DNA of 38,204 bases from SZUA-186 sp041552135 (GCA_041552135.1 JBFELL010000005.1:1-38204), one strand, 5' to 3'. Positions 6,525 through 15,274 are shown, counted from the first letter of the stretch. Numbers and translations are program-made. The notes: generated from the sequence alone by a model not told the origin.

Positions 6525-7897
6525 CCGGCAAGCTGGCGGAGAAGAACCTGCACAGGGTGCTGCAGGAAATGCAGCCTGCCCCCTTCACAGCCGAGATCCG
6601 CCAGCTCGGCATCAATGTCGCCGGACTGATGACGGCCGACATGATCCGGCGCCGCCTCGACCCGCCCGAAGCAATTGACCGGATCATCGTGCCGGGTCGC
6701 TGCCGTGGCGACCTGGAGGTGCTTGGCCGGCATTTCGGCATACCGGTCAGGCGTGGACCTGATGAACTCAGGGACCTGCCACGCCACTTCGGGATGGGCG
6801 CCGCAGAACCCGACCTGAGCCGTTATGACATCCGGATTTTCGCCGAGATTGTCGATGCACCCTTTCTGGACATCGGGACCATACTGCAGCGCGCCCGGGA
6901 TTACCGGGCCAGCGGCGCCGATGTTATCGATGTGGGCTGCCTGCCGGATACGCCGTTTCCGCATCTGGCCGAATCGGTCCAGGCCCTGCGCGGCGCCGGC
7001 TTTCGCGTCAGCGTGGATTCGATGAACCCGGATGACCTGCTTGCCGGTGGCCTAGCCGGAGCCGATTATCTGCTGAGCCTGAGCGAGGACACGCTCTGGA
7101 TTGCCGACAGGGTCGAAGCCGTTCCCGTGCTCATTCCCCGCGAGCCAGGGGATCTGGAATCCCTGACACGGGCAATCGACCGCATGCATGCAGACGAACG
7201 GCCCTGCCTGGCAGACCCCGTGCTCGACCCACTGCTGATCGGCTTCACGGAATCCCTCATGCGTTACCGCGAATTGCGCAAACGCCGCCCGGATGTCGAA
7301 ATCCTCATGGGGACGGGCAATGTAACCGAACTCACCGATGCCGACACCGGCGGCATCAATGCCGTGCTGGCCGGCGTCGCCAGTGAACTCGGCATCCGCA
7401 ATGTACTCACCACCCAGGTGAGTGCACACGCCCGGCGCGTCGTAGACGAACTTGACGTCGCGCGTCGCACCATGTTCCTGGCACAGCGCAATAACAGCCT
7501 GCCGCGCAACCTGGACAAGCGTCTGCTGACACTGCACGAACGCCACCCGTTTCCCTACAGCCTTGCGGAAATCAGCGAGACTGCGGCTGCCGTCCGCGAT
7601 CCGAGCTACCGCGTACAGGTCAGTGCCGACGGTATCCATGTCTTCAACCGCGATGGCCTGCAGACGGCCACCGACCCCTTCAGCCTGTATCCACAGCTGG
7701 AATTCAGGGGCGATGTCGGCCATGCGTTCTACATGGGCACCGAGCTGGCACGTGCCCAGATCGCCTGGCAGCTGGGCAAGCGTCATGTACAGGACCAGGA
7801 ACTGGACTGGGGCTGTGCCGCAGACAGGGTGGATGAAGACCCTTCATGCCAGACCCGGCCTGGCAGCACCATGGGCAACACAGGTACCGAATCATGA
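6500..7897 (+). CDS. dihydropteroate synthase-like protein of the H4MPT pathway (DUF6513 type)
   Basis: A 465-residue protein with an N-terminal domain of its own kind (about 1-120, beginning LFLTGKLAEKNL) and a central pterin-binding TIM-barrel like dihydropteroate synthase (DVIDVGCLPDTPFPHL, then FRVSVDSMNPDDLLAG). The C-terminal part (VLTTQVSAHARRVVDELDVAR and beyond) is typical of the archaeal/methylotroph version. By analogy with folate synthesis it may join the pterin pyrophosphate to the ribofuranosylaminobenzene phosphate made by MptG; this is an inference. GTG start, 25-bp overlap with the preceding gene. A true FolP is encoded separately at 37272-38120, consistent with this one serving another cofactor. 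Confidence 0.82.
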   Translation: MSERILFLTGKLAEKNLHRVLQEMQPAPFTAEIRQLGINVAGLMTADMIRRRLDPPEAIDRIIVPGRCRGDLEVLGRHFGIPVRRGPDELRDLPRHFGMGAAEPDLSRYDIRIFAEIVDAPFLDIGTILQRARDYRASGADVIDVGCLPDTPFPHLAESVQALRGAGFRVSVDSMNPDDLLAGGLAGADYLLSLSEDTLWIADRVEAVPVLIPREPGDLESLTRAIDRMHADERPCLADPVLDPLLIGFTESLMRYRELRKRRPDVEILMGTGNVTELTDADTGGINAVLAGVASELGIRNVLTTQVSAHARRVVDELDVARRTMFLAQRNNSLPRNLDKRLLTLHERHPFPYSLAEISETAAAVRDPSYRVQVSADGIHVFNRDGLQTATDPFSLYPQLEFRGDVGHAFYMGTELARAQIAWQLGKRHVQDQELDWGCAADRVDEDPSCQTRPGSTMGNTGTES

Positions 7898-8466
7898 TCA
7901 TGGAAACCATAATCACCACCACGGCCGCGGACGGCAGCACGCACATCGCGCCCATGGGAATCAGACAGGCAGGCGAGTACCTGCTGCTGGCGCCGTTCCG
8001 GCCATCGAAGACGCTGGACAACCTGCTGCGCGAGCGCGTCGCCGTGATCAACTACACCGTCGATGTGCGGGTGTTCGCCGGCTGCCTGACCGGCCACTGG
8101 AACTGGCCGCTTGCCCCGGCAGACAGGATCCGCGGCAACCGCCTGCAGGAGGCCCTGGCTCACAGCGAGCTGGAACTGCAGCATGTGGAGGACGACGAGA
8201 TGCGGCCCGGCTTGTTCTGCAAGCCGGTTCACGAGGCCACCCATGCGCCGTTTCGCGGCTTCAACCGGGCACAGGCCGCGGTGATCGAGGCCGCGGTGCT
8301 GGTAAGCCGGCTGCACATGCTGCCGCTGGAAAAAATCGAGGCAGAGATCGACTATCTTGCCATAGCCATCGGCAAAACCGCGGGGCCGCAGGAACAGGAG
8401 GCGTGGGACTGGCTGATGCAGGCGGTTGCGCAGCACCGCGAACAAATGCTGGAGCACTATGCATGA
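7894..8466 (+). CDS. DUF447 family protein of the H4MPT gene set
   Basis: A 190-residue protein with the DUF447 layout: an N-terminal split-barrel, flavin-reductase-like part (ETIITTTAADGSTHIAPMG, LLLAPFRPSKTLDNL) and a helical C-terminal part. DUF447 proteins are shared by methanogens and H4MPT-using bacteria, and some bind flavin; the reaction is not established. The start overlaps the previous stop as ATGA, and its stop overlaps the next start in the same way, so it is tightly co-translated with the DHPS-like protein and MfnB. This suggests a step in methanopterin or methylofuran synthesis. Confidence 0.8.
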   Translation: MIMETIITTTAADGSTHIAPMGIRQAGEYLLLAPFRPSKTLDNLLRERVAVINYTVDVRVFAGCLTGHWNWPLAPADRIRGNRLQEALAHSELELQHVEDDEMRPGLFCKPVHEATHAPFRGFNRAQAAVIEAAVLVSRLHMLPLEKIEAEIDYLAIAIGKTAGPQEQEAWDWLMQAVAQHREQMLEHYA

Positions 8467-9251
8467 CACGCCTGCTCGCCAGTGTAACAGGAGCGCAGGA
8501 AGCCGCACTGGCCATGGCCGGTGGCGTGGACATCATCGATCTCAAGGAGCCCTCCCGGGGCGCACTGGGTGCAGTGCCACATGAGGTGCAGCGCGAAGTC
8601 GTGCAATGGGTCAACGGCCGCTGCCCGGTCAGCGCCACGGCCGGCGACCTGCCGATGGAACCGGAAACCATAGCCGCCGCCATCAACGACACCGCCGGCA
8701 ACGGTGTCGACCTGATCAAGGTCGGCTTGCGCAACCTGGAGTCCCATGCCGATTGCCTCGATGTCCTGACGCAGGCCAGTGGTCGCGGCGTGCGCCTGAT
8801 TGCCGTGCTGTTTGCCGAGGACCGCCCGCCCCTGACCCTGCTGGGCAGTCTGCGGGGGGCCGGCTGTTACGGCGTCATGCTGGACACCGCGACCAAGGCG
8901 GCCGGCAGTCTGCTGCGGCATCTCCACATGAGTTCGCTGGGGGCATTCGTCGCCCGCGCACGCCGCCTCGGCCTGCTGACCGGGCTGGCCGGGTCGCTGC
9001 AGCCGGGCGATATCGCGGAACTGCGCAAACTGGGCCCCGATTACCTGGGTTTTCGTGGCGCGCTTTGCGAGGCAGGCTCCCGCAGCGGCCGCCTCTCGGC
9101 AGGCGCCCTGGCACAGGTTCGCATGCGATTGCCCTTACCGGAACAACAGGGCACATCCGGCACACGGGCACAACAAACCGGATCCATACAGGAGCGCACC
9201 GCCAGGCAGAGCCCCGGGCCGGTTCTCAGGCCGTCTCCCGCAGCCCCATGA
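8463..9251 (+). CDS. mfnB: (5-formylfuran-3-yl)methyl phosphate synthase
   Basis: A 262-residue TIM-barrel enzyme (DUF556 family). MfnB condenses two glyceraldehyde-3-phosphate molecules into 4-(hydroxymethyl)-2-furancarboxaldehyde phosphate, the furan of methanofuran/methylofuran. The active-site lysines known from the archaeal enzyme appear as Lys28 (IIDLKEPSRGALGA) and Lys86 (DLIKVGL). The barrel ends near LGFRGALCEAGSRSG. About 25-30 extra residues follow (Gln/Thr/Arg/Pro-rich) that look unstructured, and the last 26 bases overlap the 3' end of the convergent mfnE-like gene. ATGA overlap with the DUF447 gene. Confidence 0.9.
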   Translation: MTRLLASVTGAQEAALAMAGGVDIIDLKEPSRGALGAVPHEVQREVVQWVNGRCPVSATAGDLPMEPETIAAAINDTAGNGVDLIKVGLRNLESHADCLDVLTQASGRGVRLIAVLFAEDRPPLTLLGSLRGAGCYGVMLDTATKAAGSLLRHLHMSSLGAFVARARRLGLLTGLAGSLQPGDIAELRKLGPDYLGFRGALCEAGSRSGRLSAGALAQVRMRLPLPEQQGTSGTRAQQTGSIQERTARQSPGPVLRPSPAAP

Positions 9252-9852
9252 TCTGGGTTCCCACCGACGCCCCGCCGCTTATTACCCTGGGGACAAATTC
9301 ATGCTGGTAGCTTGACATGATGGTGACCGAGCAGTTCGCACGGCGGGCATAGCGCAGAAACGCCGCGTCCACAACACCGCTGGCCATCAACTCGCCTACC
9401 GGCAATGCCCTTTCTTCCAGCGTCATGGACTTGACCAGCAGCAGGTGAGTGGCACCGAGCTGCTGCGCAAGCCAGGCAGCCAGGCTGTCAGAGCTGACAT
9501 CCCAGGAATGCTCGACCTCGTGAGTCTCGCCGAGCAGACGGGCCGGCAACCAGACCGGCACACCGGCACGATTGAGTACCCCCTTGATATCCTGCAGTTG
9601 CTGCACCGGCACCAGGTCCGGACGCATCCCGGACATCATGATGCCGTACTGGCTCATCGCCATTAACGCCATACGGTGGGCACTGCTGTCGTCGAAATGC
9701 CAGAACCCCTGTGACTTCAGTACAAGTTCGGCGAACGGGCCGCCGCCCGGAACAATGACGACATCGCCGCCGCCGTAACAGCTCAGGACATCAAGCCAGT
9801 ACGGCAAGGTTTCATCTGTAGCAAGACTGCCGCCGATTTTCACTATCCACAT
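9226..9852 (-). CDS. mfnE: amino acid kinase family protein, MfnE-like
   Basis: A 208-residue protein of the aspartokinase/uridylate kinase fold: IVKIGGSL at the N-terminus, VIVPGGGPFAE, the central SSDSLAAWLAQQLGATHLLLVKS, and a terminal GTQIMGL. In methanogens MfnE phosphorylates the aminomethylfuran phosphate to its diphosphate before condensation with the tyramine part. The neighbouring mfnB and mfnF homologues support that role here. The start overlaps the end of pabB by 41 bp and no strong ribosome site is seen, so translation may depend on coupling. The 3' end overlaps the convergent mfnB gene. Confidence 0.75.
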   Translation of the reverse strand: MWIVKIGGSLATDETLPYWLDVLSCYGGGDVVIVPGGGPFAELVLKSQGFWHFDDSSAHRMALMAMSQYGIMMSGMRPDLVPVQQLQDIKGVLNRAGVPVWLPARLLGETHEVEHSWDVSSDSLAAWLAQQLGATHLLLVKSMTLEERALPVGELMASGVVDAAFLRYARRANCSVTIMSSYQHEFVPRVISGGASVGTQIMGLRETA

Positions 9853-11218
9853 GGTTAATCCCGTGTTGTTCAAGTAACGCGAGTATCGCCGCCACCTTGT
9901 CAAAGGTTTCCTGGTATTCCGCCTCCAGGTCCGAATCGGCGACAACCCCGCCGCCGGCCCAGAAGCGCAGGCTGCCGTTCGAATGGACCAGGGTGCGGAT
10001 GGCGATACTGCTATCCATTGCCCCGTCGAAGCCCAGGTAGCCGATTGAGCCGCAGTACACGCCCCGCCGGTGCGGCTCCAGCTCCTCGATAATTTCCATG
10101 GCCCGCAGCTTCGGCGCACCGGTGATGGACCCCCCCGGAAAACAGGCACGCAGCAGATGCAAGGCATCCTTTCCGGCATCCAGCGTGCCGGTAACGGTAC
10201 TTACCAGGTGATGCACGGAGGCAAAGCTTTCCAGTGCAAAAAGCTCCGGCACCCGGATACTGCCGCGACTGCACACCCTGCCCAGGTCGTTGCGCATGAG
10301 ATCGACAATCATCACGTTCTCGGCACGATCCTTGGTACTTTGCACCAGCGCTTCTGCCAGTCGCCGGTCTGCCCCGGGTGAGGTAGCACGCGGGCGGGTG
10401 CCCTTTATCGGGCGGGTTTCCACCTGTCGCTCCCTTACCTGCAGGAAGCGCTCCGGCGAGCTGCTCAGCACCTGACATTCGGGTGTATTGAAATAGGCCG
10501 AGAACGGCGCCGGGTTGCTGCGCCGAAGCGCCCGGTAACACGCCCACGGCGGCCCCTCCACGGCCGATTCGAAGCGCTGCGCAAAATTGACCTGGTAGCA
10601 GTCGCCCTCACGGATATAGTCCTTGATGCGCCGAAAGGCATCTGCATACTCCGCAAGGTCCATATTCGGGCGCGGCGACTGCAGCACGCGAAAAGACCCT
10701 GTCTGCCGGTGCTTGCCGGCAGAACGAAAGCAGTTCACCAGCTCTGCCCACCGGTGCGCCGTGCGGCTGTCACGGCCATGCGACACCAGGAAGCTGCGGC
10801 GCCTGAGATGGTCCACTACCAGTGCCCAGTCATAAATCCCGACCGCCATGTCGGGTATGTCTTCGGCGTTGGCGGCGTTCTCCGGCAGGATCTCGATGCG
10901 TCTGCCGAGATCGTAGGAGAAGTAACCCAGCGCGCCGCCGGCAAAGGGCAGCCCCTGGATACTCCCGACGGGGGTGCCAAGCGCCTCTCGCAGCAGGTCA
11001 AAGGGATCTGCTGTCGAGACCTCGCTTGTACCACCCCGGCGGATCTCCGTGGCCGTGCCGCGGGTAAGCAGCGTCTGCACCGGATCGGCCGAGATGATGT
11101 CGTAGCGCCCCTGCTCCGAGTATGGCCGGCCACTGTCCAGGAAAACGGCCCAGGGATTGTCGGCGATGGCCTCAAACAGCGCTGCGCTGTCCGCATGGTA
11201 GGGGATTTCCGTCAGCAT
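9812..11218 (-). CDS. pabB: aminodeoxychorismate synthase component I
   Basis: A 468-residue chorismate-utilising enzyme of the PabB/TrpE family. Diagnostic blocks are ETRPIKGTRPR, IVDLMRNDLGRV, FPGGSITGAPK and the C-terminal YCGSIGYLGFDGAMDSSIAIRT. PabB makes aminodeoxychorismate, the precursor of 4-aminobenzoate, which is the substrate of MptG and of FolP. Its place between mfnF and mfnE suggests a copy dedicated to methanopterin, though it could be the only pabB of the genome. It starts seven bases before the mfnF stop and has GGGAT upstream. No glutaminase (PabA) or lyase (PabC) domain is fused. Confidence 0.92.
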   Translation of the reverse strand: MLTEIPYHADSAALFEAIADNPWAVFLDSGRPYSEQGRYDIISADPVQTLLTRGTATEIRRGGTSEVSTADPFDLLREALGTPVGSIQGLPFAGGALGYFSYDLGRRIEILPENAANAEDIPDMAVGIYDWALVVDHLRRRSFLVSHGRDSRTAHRWAELVNCFRSAGKHRQTGSFRVLQSPRPNMDLAEYADAFRRIKDYIREGDCYQVNFAQRFESAVEGPPWACYRALRRSNPAPFSAYFNTPECQVLSSSPERFLQVRERQVETRPIKGTRPRATSPGADRRLAEALVQSTKDRAENVMIVDLMRNDLGRVCSRGSIRVPELFALESFASVHHLVSTVTGTLDAGKDALHLLRACFPGGSITGAPKLRAMEIIEELEPHRRGVYCGSIGYLGFDGAMDSSIAIRTLVHSNGSLRFWAGGGVVADSDLEAEYQETFDKVAAILALLEQHGINHVDSENRRQSCYR

Positions 11219-12270
11219 CTGGCATCCCCCAGTGCGCGCCTGGCGAGGTCGGCCACGGCAACCGCCGGGGTGCAATCCGCCGGGTCACCCGATAACAGCA
11301 GCTCGGTGTTGATCAGGGACTGCAGGTCTACGTAGGGACGTCCGAGGCGCTGCGCCAGTCGCTCCACCAGGAAGCGGCCGACGCCCGCCCCCGCCAGGGG
11401 TGCATCATCGGGTAACGTGTTGCGGGCAACTGCCAGATCACAGGCCTGCTCGAGGGAGTGCAGCTGTTGCCGAGAAAAATACCAGGCCAGCTGGCGCCAC
11501 TGCGCGAGGCTGCCGGCATCCAGGTCCAGGCCCAGCATGCGCGCCAGCCGGGTTGCGCTTGCACCGGCCGTCTTTGCTGCATTATCTGCGCTGGCCAGGA
11601 TGTCGGCGTGCTCCGGCAATTCGCCGGTCAGGCGGTAGATATCGGCTGTCACGGCAAAGTTCTCCGCCATCAACGGCACCCACTCGCCGGCAAATGGCGC
11701 CTTGCCGGCCAGTGCCATGAGGGGCGTGCGCACCACGCCGGTATAAAGCAACTCACCGCAGCGCAGGCGTTCATTGTCATTGCTGCCGCGTGCGGCAACA
11801 CGGCCCCTGTGTATGACTGCCACGTCCGTTGTCGTGCTGCCGATATCGATGAACATGGCCTGCGGCAGGCGCCGGGCCACGAAGCTGGCACTCGCCAGCC
11901 AGTTATTTGAGGCGATATCCTCTTCATGGCTGCGCACATCCGCGGGTCCAAGAAAACCCCGGCTACCGGCAAACAGCTGGATTGTCCCGTGTGCCAGGCG
12001 CTCCGCCATGATCCCGGAAAGTGTCCTGACGCCATCGACACGACTGCTGAACAGATCCACCAGCTCACCGGTCATGGTTATCGCATGGTGGCTCTCGCTG
12101 CATTCAAGGCGATCGACAACTTCATCGATACCCGTCAGCAGGGTATCCAGCCCCTGCCAAAGCGGGCATGGCAGTTGCAGCACACTCAGTACCCGCCCCT
12201 GTGCATCCATCTGCGCCGCCTTCAGGTGTGCACCTCCCAGGTCCCAGCCGACAAAGTCCCTAGGCGACAT
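11212..12270 (-). CDS. mfnF: MfnF-like protein (hydantoinase/oxoprolinase-related, H4MPT-linked)
   Basis: A 352-residue protein of the 'H4MPT-linked C1 transfer pathway protein' family with an actin/hydantoinase-like ATP-binding fold: FVGWDLGGAHLKAA at the N-terminus, then MFIDIGSTTTDVAVI. In Methanocaldococcus the homologue MfnF joins the furan diphosphate to the tyramine-glutamate part of methanofuran. The same condensation is expected for bacterial methylofuran. GGAGG sits six bases before the ATG, inside the end of the preceding ligase gene (11-bp overlap). The stop overlaps pabB. Confidence 0.83.
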   Translation of the reverse strand: MSPRDFVGWDLGGAHLKAAQMDAQGRVLSVLQLPCPLWQGLDTLLTGIDEVVDRLECSESHHAITMTGELVDLFSSRVDGVRTLSGIMAERLAHGTIQLFAGSRGFLGPADVRSHEEDIASNNWLASASFVARRLPQAMFIDIGSTTTDVAVIHRGRVAARGSNDNERLRCGELLYTGVVRTPLMALAGKAPFAGEWVPLMAENFAVTADIYRLTGELPEHADILASADNAAKTAGASATRLARMLGLDLDAGSLAQWRQLAWYFSRQQLHSLEQACDLAVARNTLPDDAPLAGAGVGRFLVERLAQRLGRPYVDLQSLINTELLLSGDPADCTPAVAVADLARRALGDARC

Positions 12271-13267
12271 CCCTTGCCTCCATCCCTGGCAATATTCGCT
12301 CGTCTGCGACCGGCGCACAGACCGGCATGCGCGTCGCGCTGTCGAGCAGATCCAGAATCATCCCTGCCGGGTTTGCGGCCAGCACCGTGCGCAGTCCGGC
12401 ATAGGAAACCGTCAGCCTCGGATTGATCTCGAGTACCACGGGCCCTGCCGGCGTGAGCTGCAGGTCAACACCGACATATCCCCAGAGACCCGGTATCGAC
12501 CCGGCAATGGCATGCGCGAGCTGTGCATAACACGCACGCGGGCCAGACAGTCCATTGACATGCAATCCCAGGAGCTGGAGCCCGTTCTCACGCGAAACAA
12601 CCTGTTGCAGGTTGGCGCTCAGCAGGACCGCATCGGCATCACGGCATAGTATTGACAGGCTTGCCGGCTCCCCGTCGATGAATGGCTGCACAACGCGGTT
12701 GGCAGCTGCGCCGCTTGCCTGCCGTGCCCGCTGCATCGAATCATAGTCGTCGTGAATCCGGATACCTTCACAACCCACACCGTCATCCGGCTTGACCACC
12801 CAGCGGCCCGGCCTGCGGGGAATGCCGGCAGCAGCCGGATACGTCGGCACAACACCAATGCCGCGCCTCTGCAGGCATACGGCGGTCCGGTACTTGCTGG
12901 CGGCAGTAGCAACCGCCGCGGGGTGGCAGCCGATCAGGCGGCGGCCCCTTGCCAGCACCAGTTCGCTGAGGCGCTGCAGCACCCCGCCCGTCTCCGGCAT
13001 GATCGGCCACACCGCATCGCACTCTTGCATGCAGTTGCCCCACATATCCCAGATGTTGTCATGGCGTCCCGGCATCACGACCTCGCATGGCGTGGCAGGT
13101 GGCGGCAGGCGCGGGTCGCGGGTAATACGCAACTGCACGTCCGGCATATCCCCGAGGTCACGCAGCAGCGCCGCAAGCATGGCCTCGGCTTCGTGCAGGA
13201 TACCTTGCGGGAGATCCTCGCGGATCATCCCGCCACCGGTGATATACTCAATGACGAAAATACGCAT
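12260..13267 (-). CDS. ATP-grasp ligase, candidate MfnD-type (tyrosine/tyramine-glutamate ligase)
   Basis: A 335-residue ATP-grasp protein. The N-terminal domain starts FVIEYITGGG, as in MfnD-like proteins. ATP-grasp elements include WVVKPDDGVGCEGI, VVQPFIDGEPASLSI and the metal-binding VVLEINPRLTVSYAGL. It is first in the operon with mfnF and mfnE homologues. In methanogens MfnD attaches glutamate to tyramine; bacterial methylofuran is reported to contain tyrosine and a polyglutamate tail, so ligation of Glu to tyrosine is a reasonable guess. The ATG shares bases with the ATG of the divergent HisA-like gene, and no ribosome site is visible. Confidence 0.78.
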   Translation of the reverse strand: MRIFVIEYITGGGMIREDLPQGILHEAEAMLAALLRDLGDMPDVQLRITRDPRLPPPATPCEVVMPGRHDNIWDMWGNCMQECDAVWPIMPETGGVLQRLSELVLARGRRLIGCHPAAVATAASKYRTAVCLQRRGIGVVPTYPAAAGIPRRPGRWVVKPDDGVGCEGIRIHDDYDSMQRARQASGAAANRVVQPFIDGEPASLSILCRDADAVLLSANLQQVVSRENGLQLLGLHVNGLSGPRACYAQLAHAIAGSIPGLWGYVGVDLQLTPAGPVVLEINPRLTVSYAGLRTVLAANPAGMILDLLDSATRMPVCAPVADERILPGMEARDVA

Positions 13268-13964
13268 GGCTTCAATCGTGATACTGGTTCCCGTTATCGA
13301 TATATCCTGCGGCCAGGTGGTACATGCCACGGGCGGCAGCCGCGATGCCTACCCCCCGCTGCAAAGCGGCCTGTCCCGATCGAGCGACCCGCTCGATGTG
13401 GTCAGTGGTCTTGTGCGACTGCACCGCTTCGGGTGTTTGTATGTCGCCGACCTCGATGCCATTTCCGGCAGGCCGCCCCAGTCCGCTGTTGTCAGGCGGC
13501 TGACCGGGCACTTCCCGGGGCTGCGTTTATGGCTTGACGCCGGGATCGATACCCTGGCATCCCTGGAACACTGGCAGCAGCACGACGCCTGCATTCCCGT
13601 CATTGGCAGCGAGACCCTGACGGATCCGGCGATACTGGACATCCTGCCGGGGTCCGGGTCGCTCATCCTTTCGCTCGACTTCAGGAACGACCGGCTGCTT
13701 GGCCCGTCAGACGCCATCGTGTCACCGCAATACTGGCCACGGCGGGTCATCGTGATGAGCCTTGATCATGTCGGGCAGAATCGCGGGCCGGACCTGTCAC
13801 GACTGCGGCGACTGCGCAGGGCAGCGCCAGCGGTCGAGCTGTATGCCGCCGGCGGCATACGCGGCCCGGCTGACCTGCGTGCCCTGCAGCAGCAGCATAT
13901 CGACGGTGCCCTGCTTGCCAGCGCGCTGCACGATGGCCGCATCGGCAGCGCAGACCTGGGTTGA
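13266..13964 (+). CDS. HisA/HisF-family TIM-barrel protein of the H4MPT gene set
   Basis: A 232-residue protein resembling phosphoribosyl isomerases: VPVIDISCGQVVHA at the N-terminus (HisA has a similar DLxxGxVV start), a CLYVADLDAI strand, then ELYAAGGIRGPADLRAL and a final GALLASALHDG phosphate-binding loop. HisA/HisF-related proteins are conserved in methanogens and H4MPT-using bacteria without an assigned reaction. An aldose-ketose isomerisation on a ribose phosphate derivative is imaginable. The start is uncertain: ATG 13251, ATG 13266 and GTG 13278 are in frame and none has a strong ribosome site. The gene stands alone, divergent from the ligase operon and convergent with the composite PTPS gene (5 bp apart). 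Confidence 0.72.
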   Translation: MASIVILVPVIDISCGQVVHATGGSRDAYPPLQSGLSRSSDPLDVVSGLVRLHRFGCLYVADLDAISGRPPQSAVVRRLTGHFPGLRLWLDAGIDTLASLEHWQQHDACIPVIGSETLTDPAILDILPGSGSLILSLDFRNDRLLGPSDAIVSPQYWPRRVIVMSLDHVGQNRGPDLSRLRRLRRAAPAVELYAAGGIRGPADLRALQQQHIDGALLASALHDGRIGSADLG

Positions 13965-13969
13965 TCTGA

Positions 13970-15202
13970 TCAGGCCACCACACTTAACCGCCCTGCCCGG
14001 TCGCCGCCCAGCTGTTCGCGAAGCTTCAGCGCCCGCGCATCGCTGCCGGAAAAATGGTGCAGCAGTTCACTGCTGCCAACCGCCTGGAATTCTGCCAGGT
14101 CGGGTCCACGGTAGTGACACCAGGACTGCTGCGTTTCATACAGCTGCAGCTCGACGAGACCGGGGATGAACCCGATGAGCTGCTCCCAGATATAGACACA
14201 GAGCATTTCGGTGCTGGAACGCCAGGCCAGCTCACGCGCGACATAATTCAGGTTGTGATGGTCGAAACGCTCCACCACCCGGCTGTTGACAACCCGTTTC
14301 AGGTAACCGTAATCAATCACGCAGCCGGTGACCGGATCGATGCGACCCGCCACCTTGACCTGCAGGGTATAGCGCCCGCCATGCAGGTTCGAGCACTTCG
14401 CCGGATGGTCGGTAATGAAATGTGCCGCATCGAACACCAGCTCCTTTACCACCGTGACCTGCGGCGTGGTGTCGTGGAATCGTGCCCAGACACCCGGCAT
14501 CTGCTCGAGGTCCGGGCGCAGAAAGTCAAACAGGCGTGCGGCATCGTCCTGACTGTGGCTGCGCAGGATGACGCCACCTCGCGGCTCCGCGGTGTCCAGT
14601 GAAATGAATTCAATGCCCCGTTCGCGCAGAAGCCAGGTCCTTATATCGCGCGCGTCCGCGGCACCGGGAATATGCAGGAACAGGTAACCGGCATGCAGCT
14701 CGCCGACATGCGCAACACACACCGCCAGGGACAGGCGAAAGTCCGGCGGTGGCACGAGCGACAGTGAGGTGGCACCCGTGTGTGGCAGGTTCCCGCTACG
14801 GGCCTTGAGGCGATTGTCCGCCACCACCCTGTTGGTTTGCCGGTCGAAGCGGTATTCCTGGCGGAATCTGAAACCGTAGTCCTGCAGGTACTGCAGTTCC
14901 CACAGCAGCAGGTCGAGACGCCTGATCTCGCCCGGTATCACGGCAAGACCGTCCGCCGTCTGCACCAGACCGGCCAGCCGCAGCCCGCGCAGCAGACTGC
15001 GTGCCGTCTCACCCGCCGGACAGGGAACCGCCCGGGGGTAGGCACTCACCGGATCCTGCGTATTGACCTGATCCGGCGAGACCAGTAGATCCAGTGGCAG
15101 TGAATGGCGCAGGGCATATTCGTGCAGGGTCAGTCCGCTGCACGAGAGCAGGTGCCGGTTATCCAGCTGCGGTCGTTCAGATCCACACTCCAGACATTGC
15201 AT
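13970..15202 (-). CDS. composite PTPS-family protein with N-terminal zinc-finger-like domain
   Basis: A 410-residue protein in three parts. Residues 1-45 (CLECGSE..., HLLSCSGLTLHEYALRHSLP) look like a MucR/Ros-type zinc finger. Residues about 70-245 are of unknown kind and include LAGLVQTADG (76-85), which resembles a LAGLIDADG helix. Residues 250-370 are a PTPS domain: FDAAHFI (His261), CSNLHGG (Cys270, His274), DHHNLN and TEMLCVYIWE. The usual HGH is HGG, so one zinc ligand of the family is absent. GAGGT precedes the ATG. It lies 105 bp downstream of fae, after a hairpin, and may be transcribed with it. The reaction is unknown. Confidence 0.75.
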   Translation of the reverse strand: MQCLECGSERPQLDNRHLLSCSGLTLHEYALRHSLPLDLLVSPDQVNTQDPVSAYPRAVPCPAGETARSLLRGLRLAGLVQTADGLAVIPGEIRRLDLLLWELQYLQDYGFRFRQEYRFDRQTNRVVADNRLKARSGNLPHTGATSLSLVPPPDFRLSLAVCVAHVGELHAGYLFLHIPGAADARDIRTWLLRERGIEFISLDTAEPRGGVILRSHSQDDAARLFDFLRPDLEQMPGVWARFHDTTPQVTVVKELVFDAAHFITDHPAKCSNLHGGRYTLQVKVAGRIDPVTGCVIDYGYLKRVVNSRVVERFDHHNLNYVARELAWRSSTEMLCVYIWEQLIGFIPGLVELQLYETQQSWCHYRGPDLAEFQAVGSSELLHHFSGSDARALKLREQLGGDRAGRLSVVA

Positions 15203-15274
15203 TTGCGGGTACCTCGCGGGTTGTCGGGTATACGGGCACGGGCAGCTTGAGCGGTGTAATTGAACCGGGAGTGT

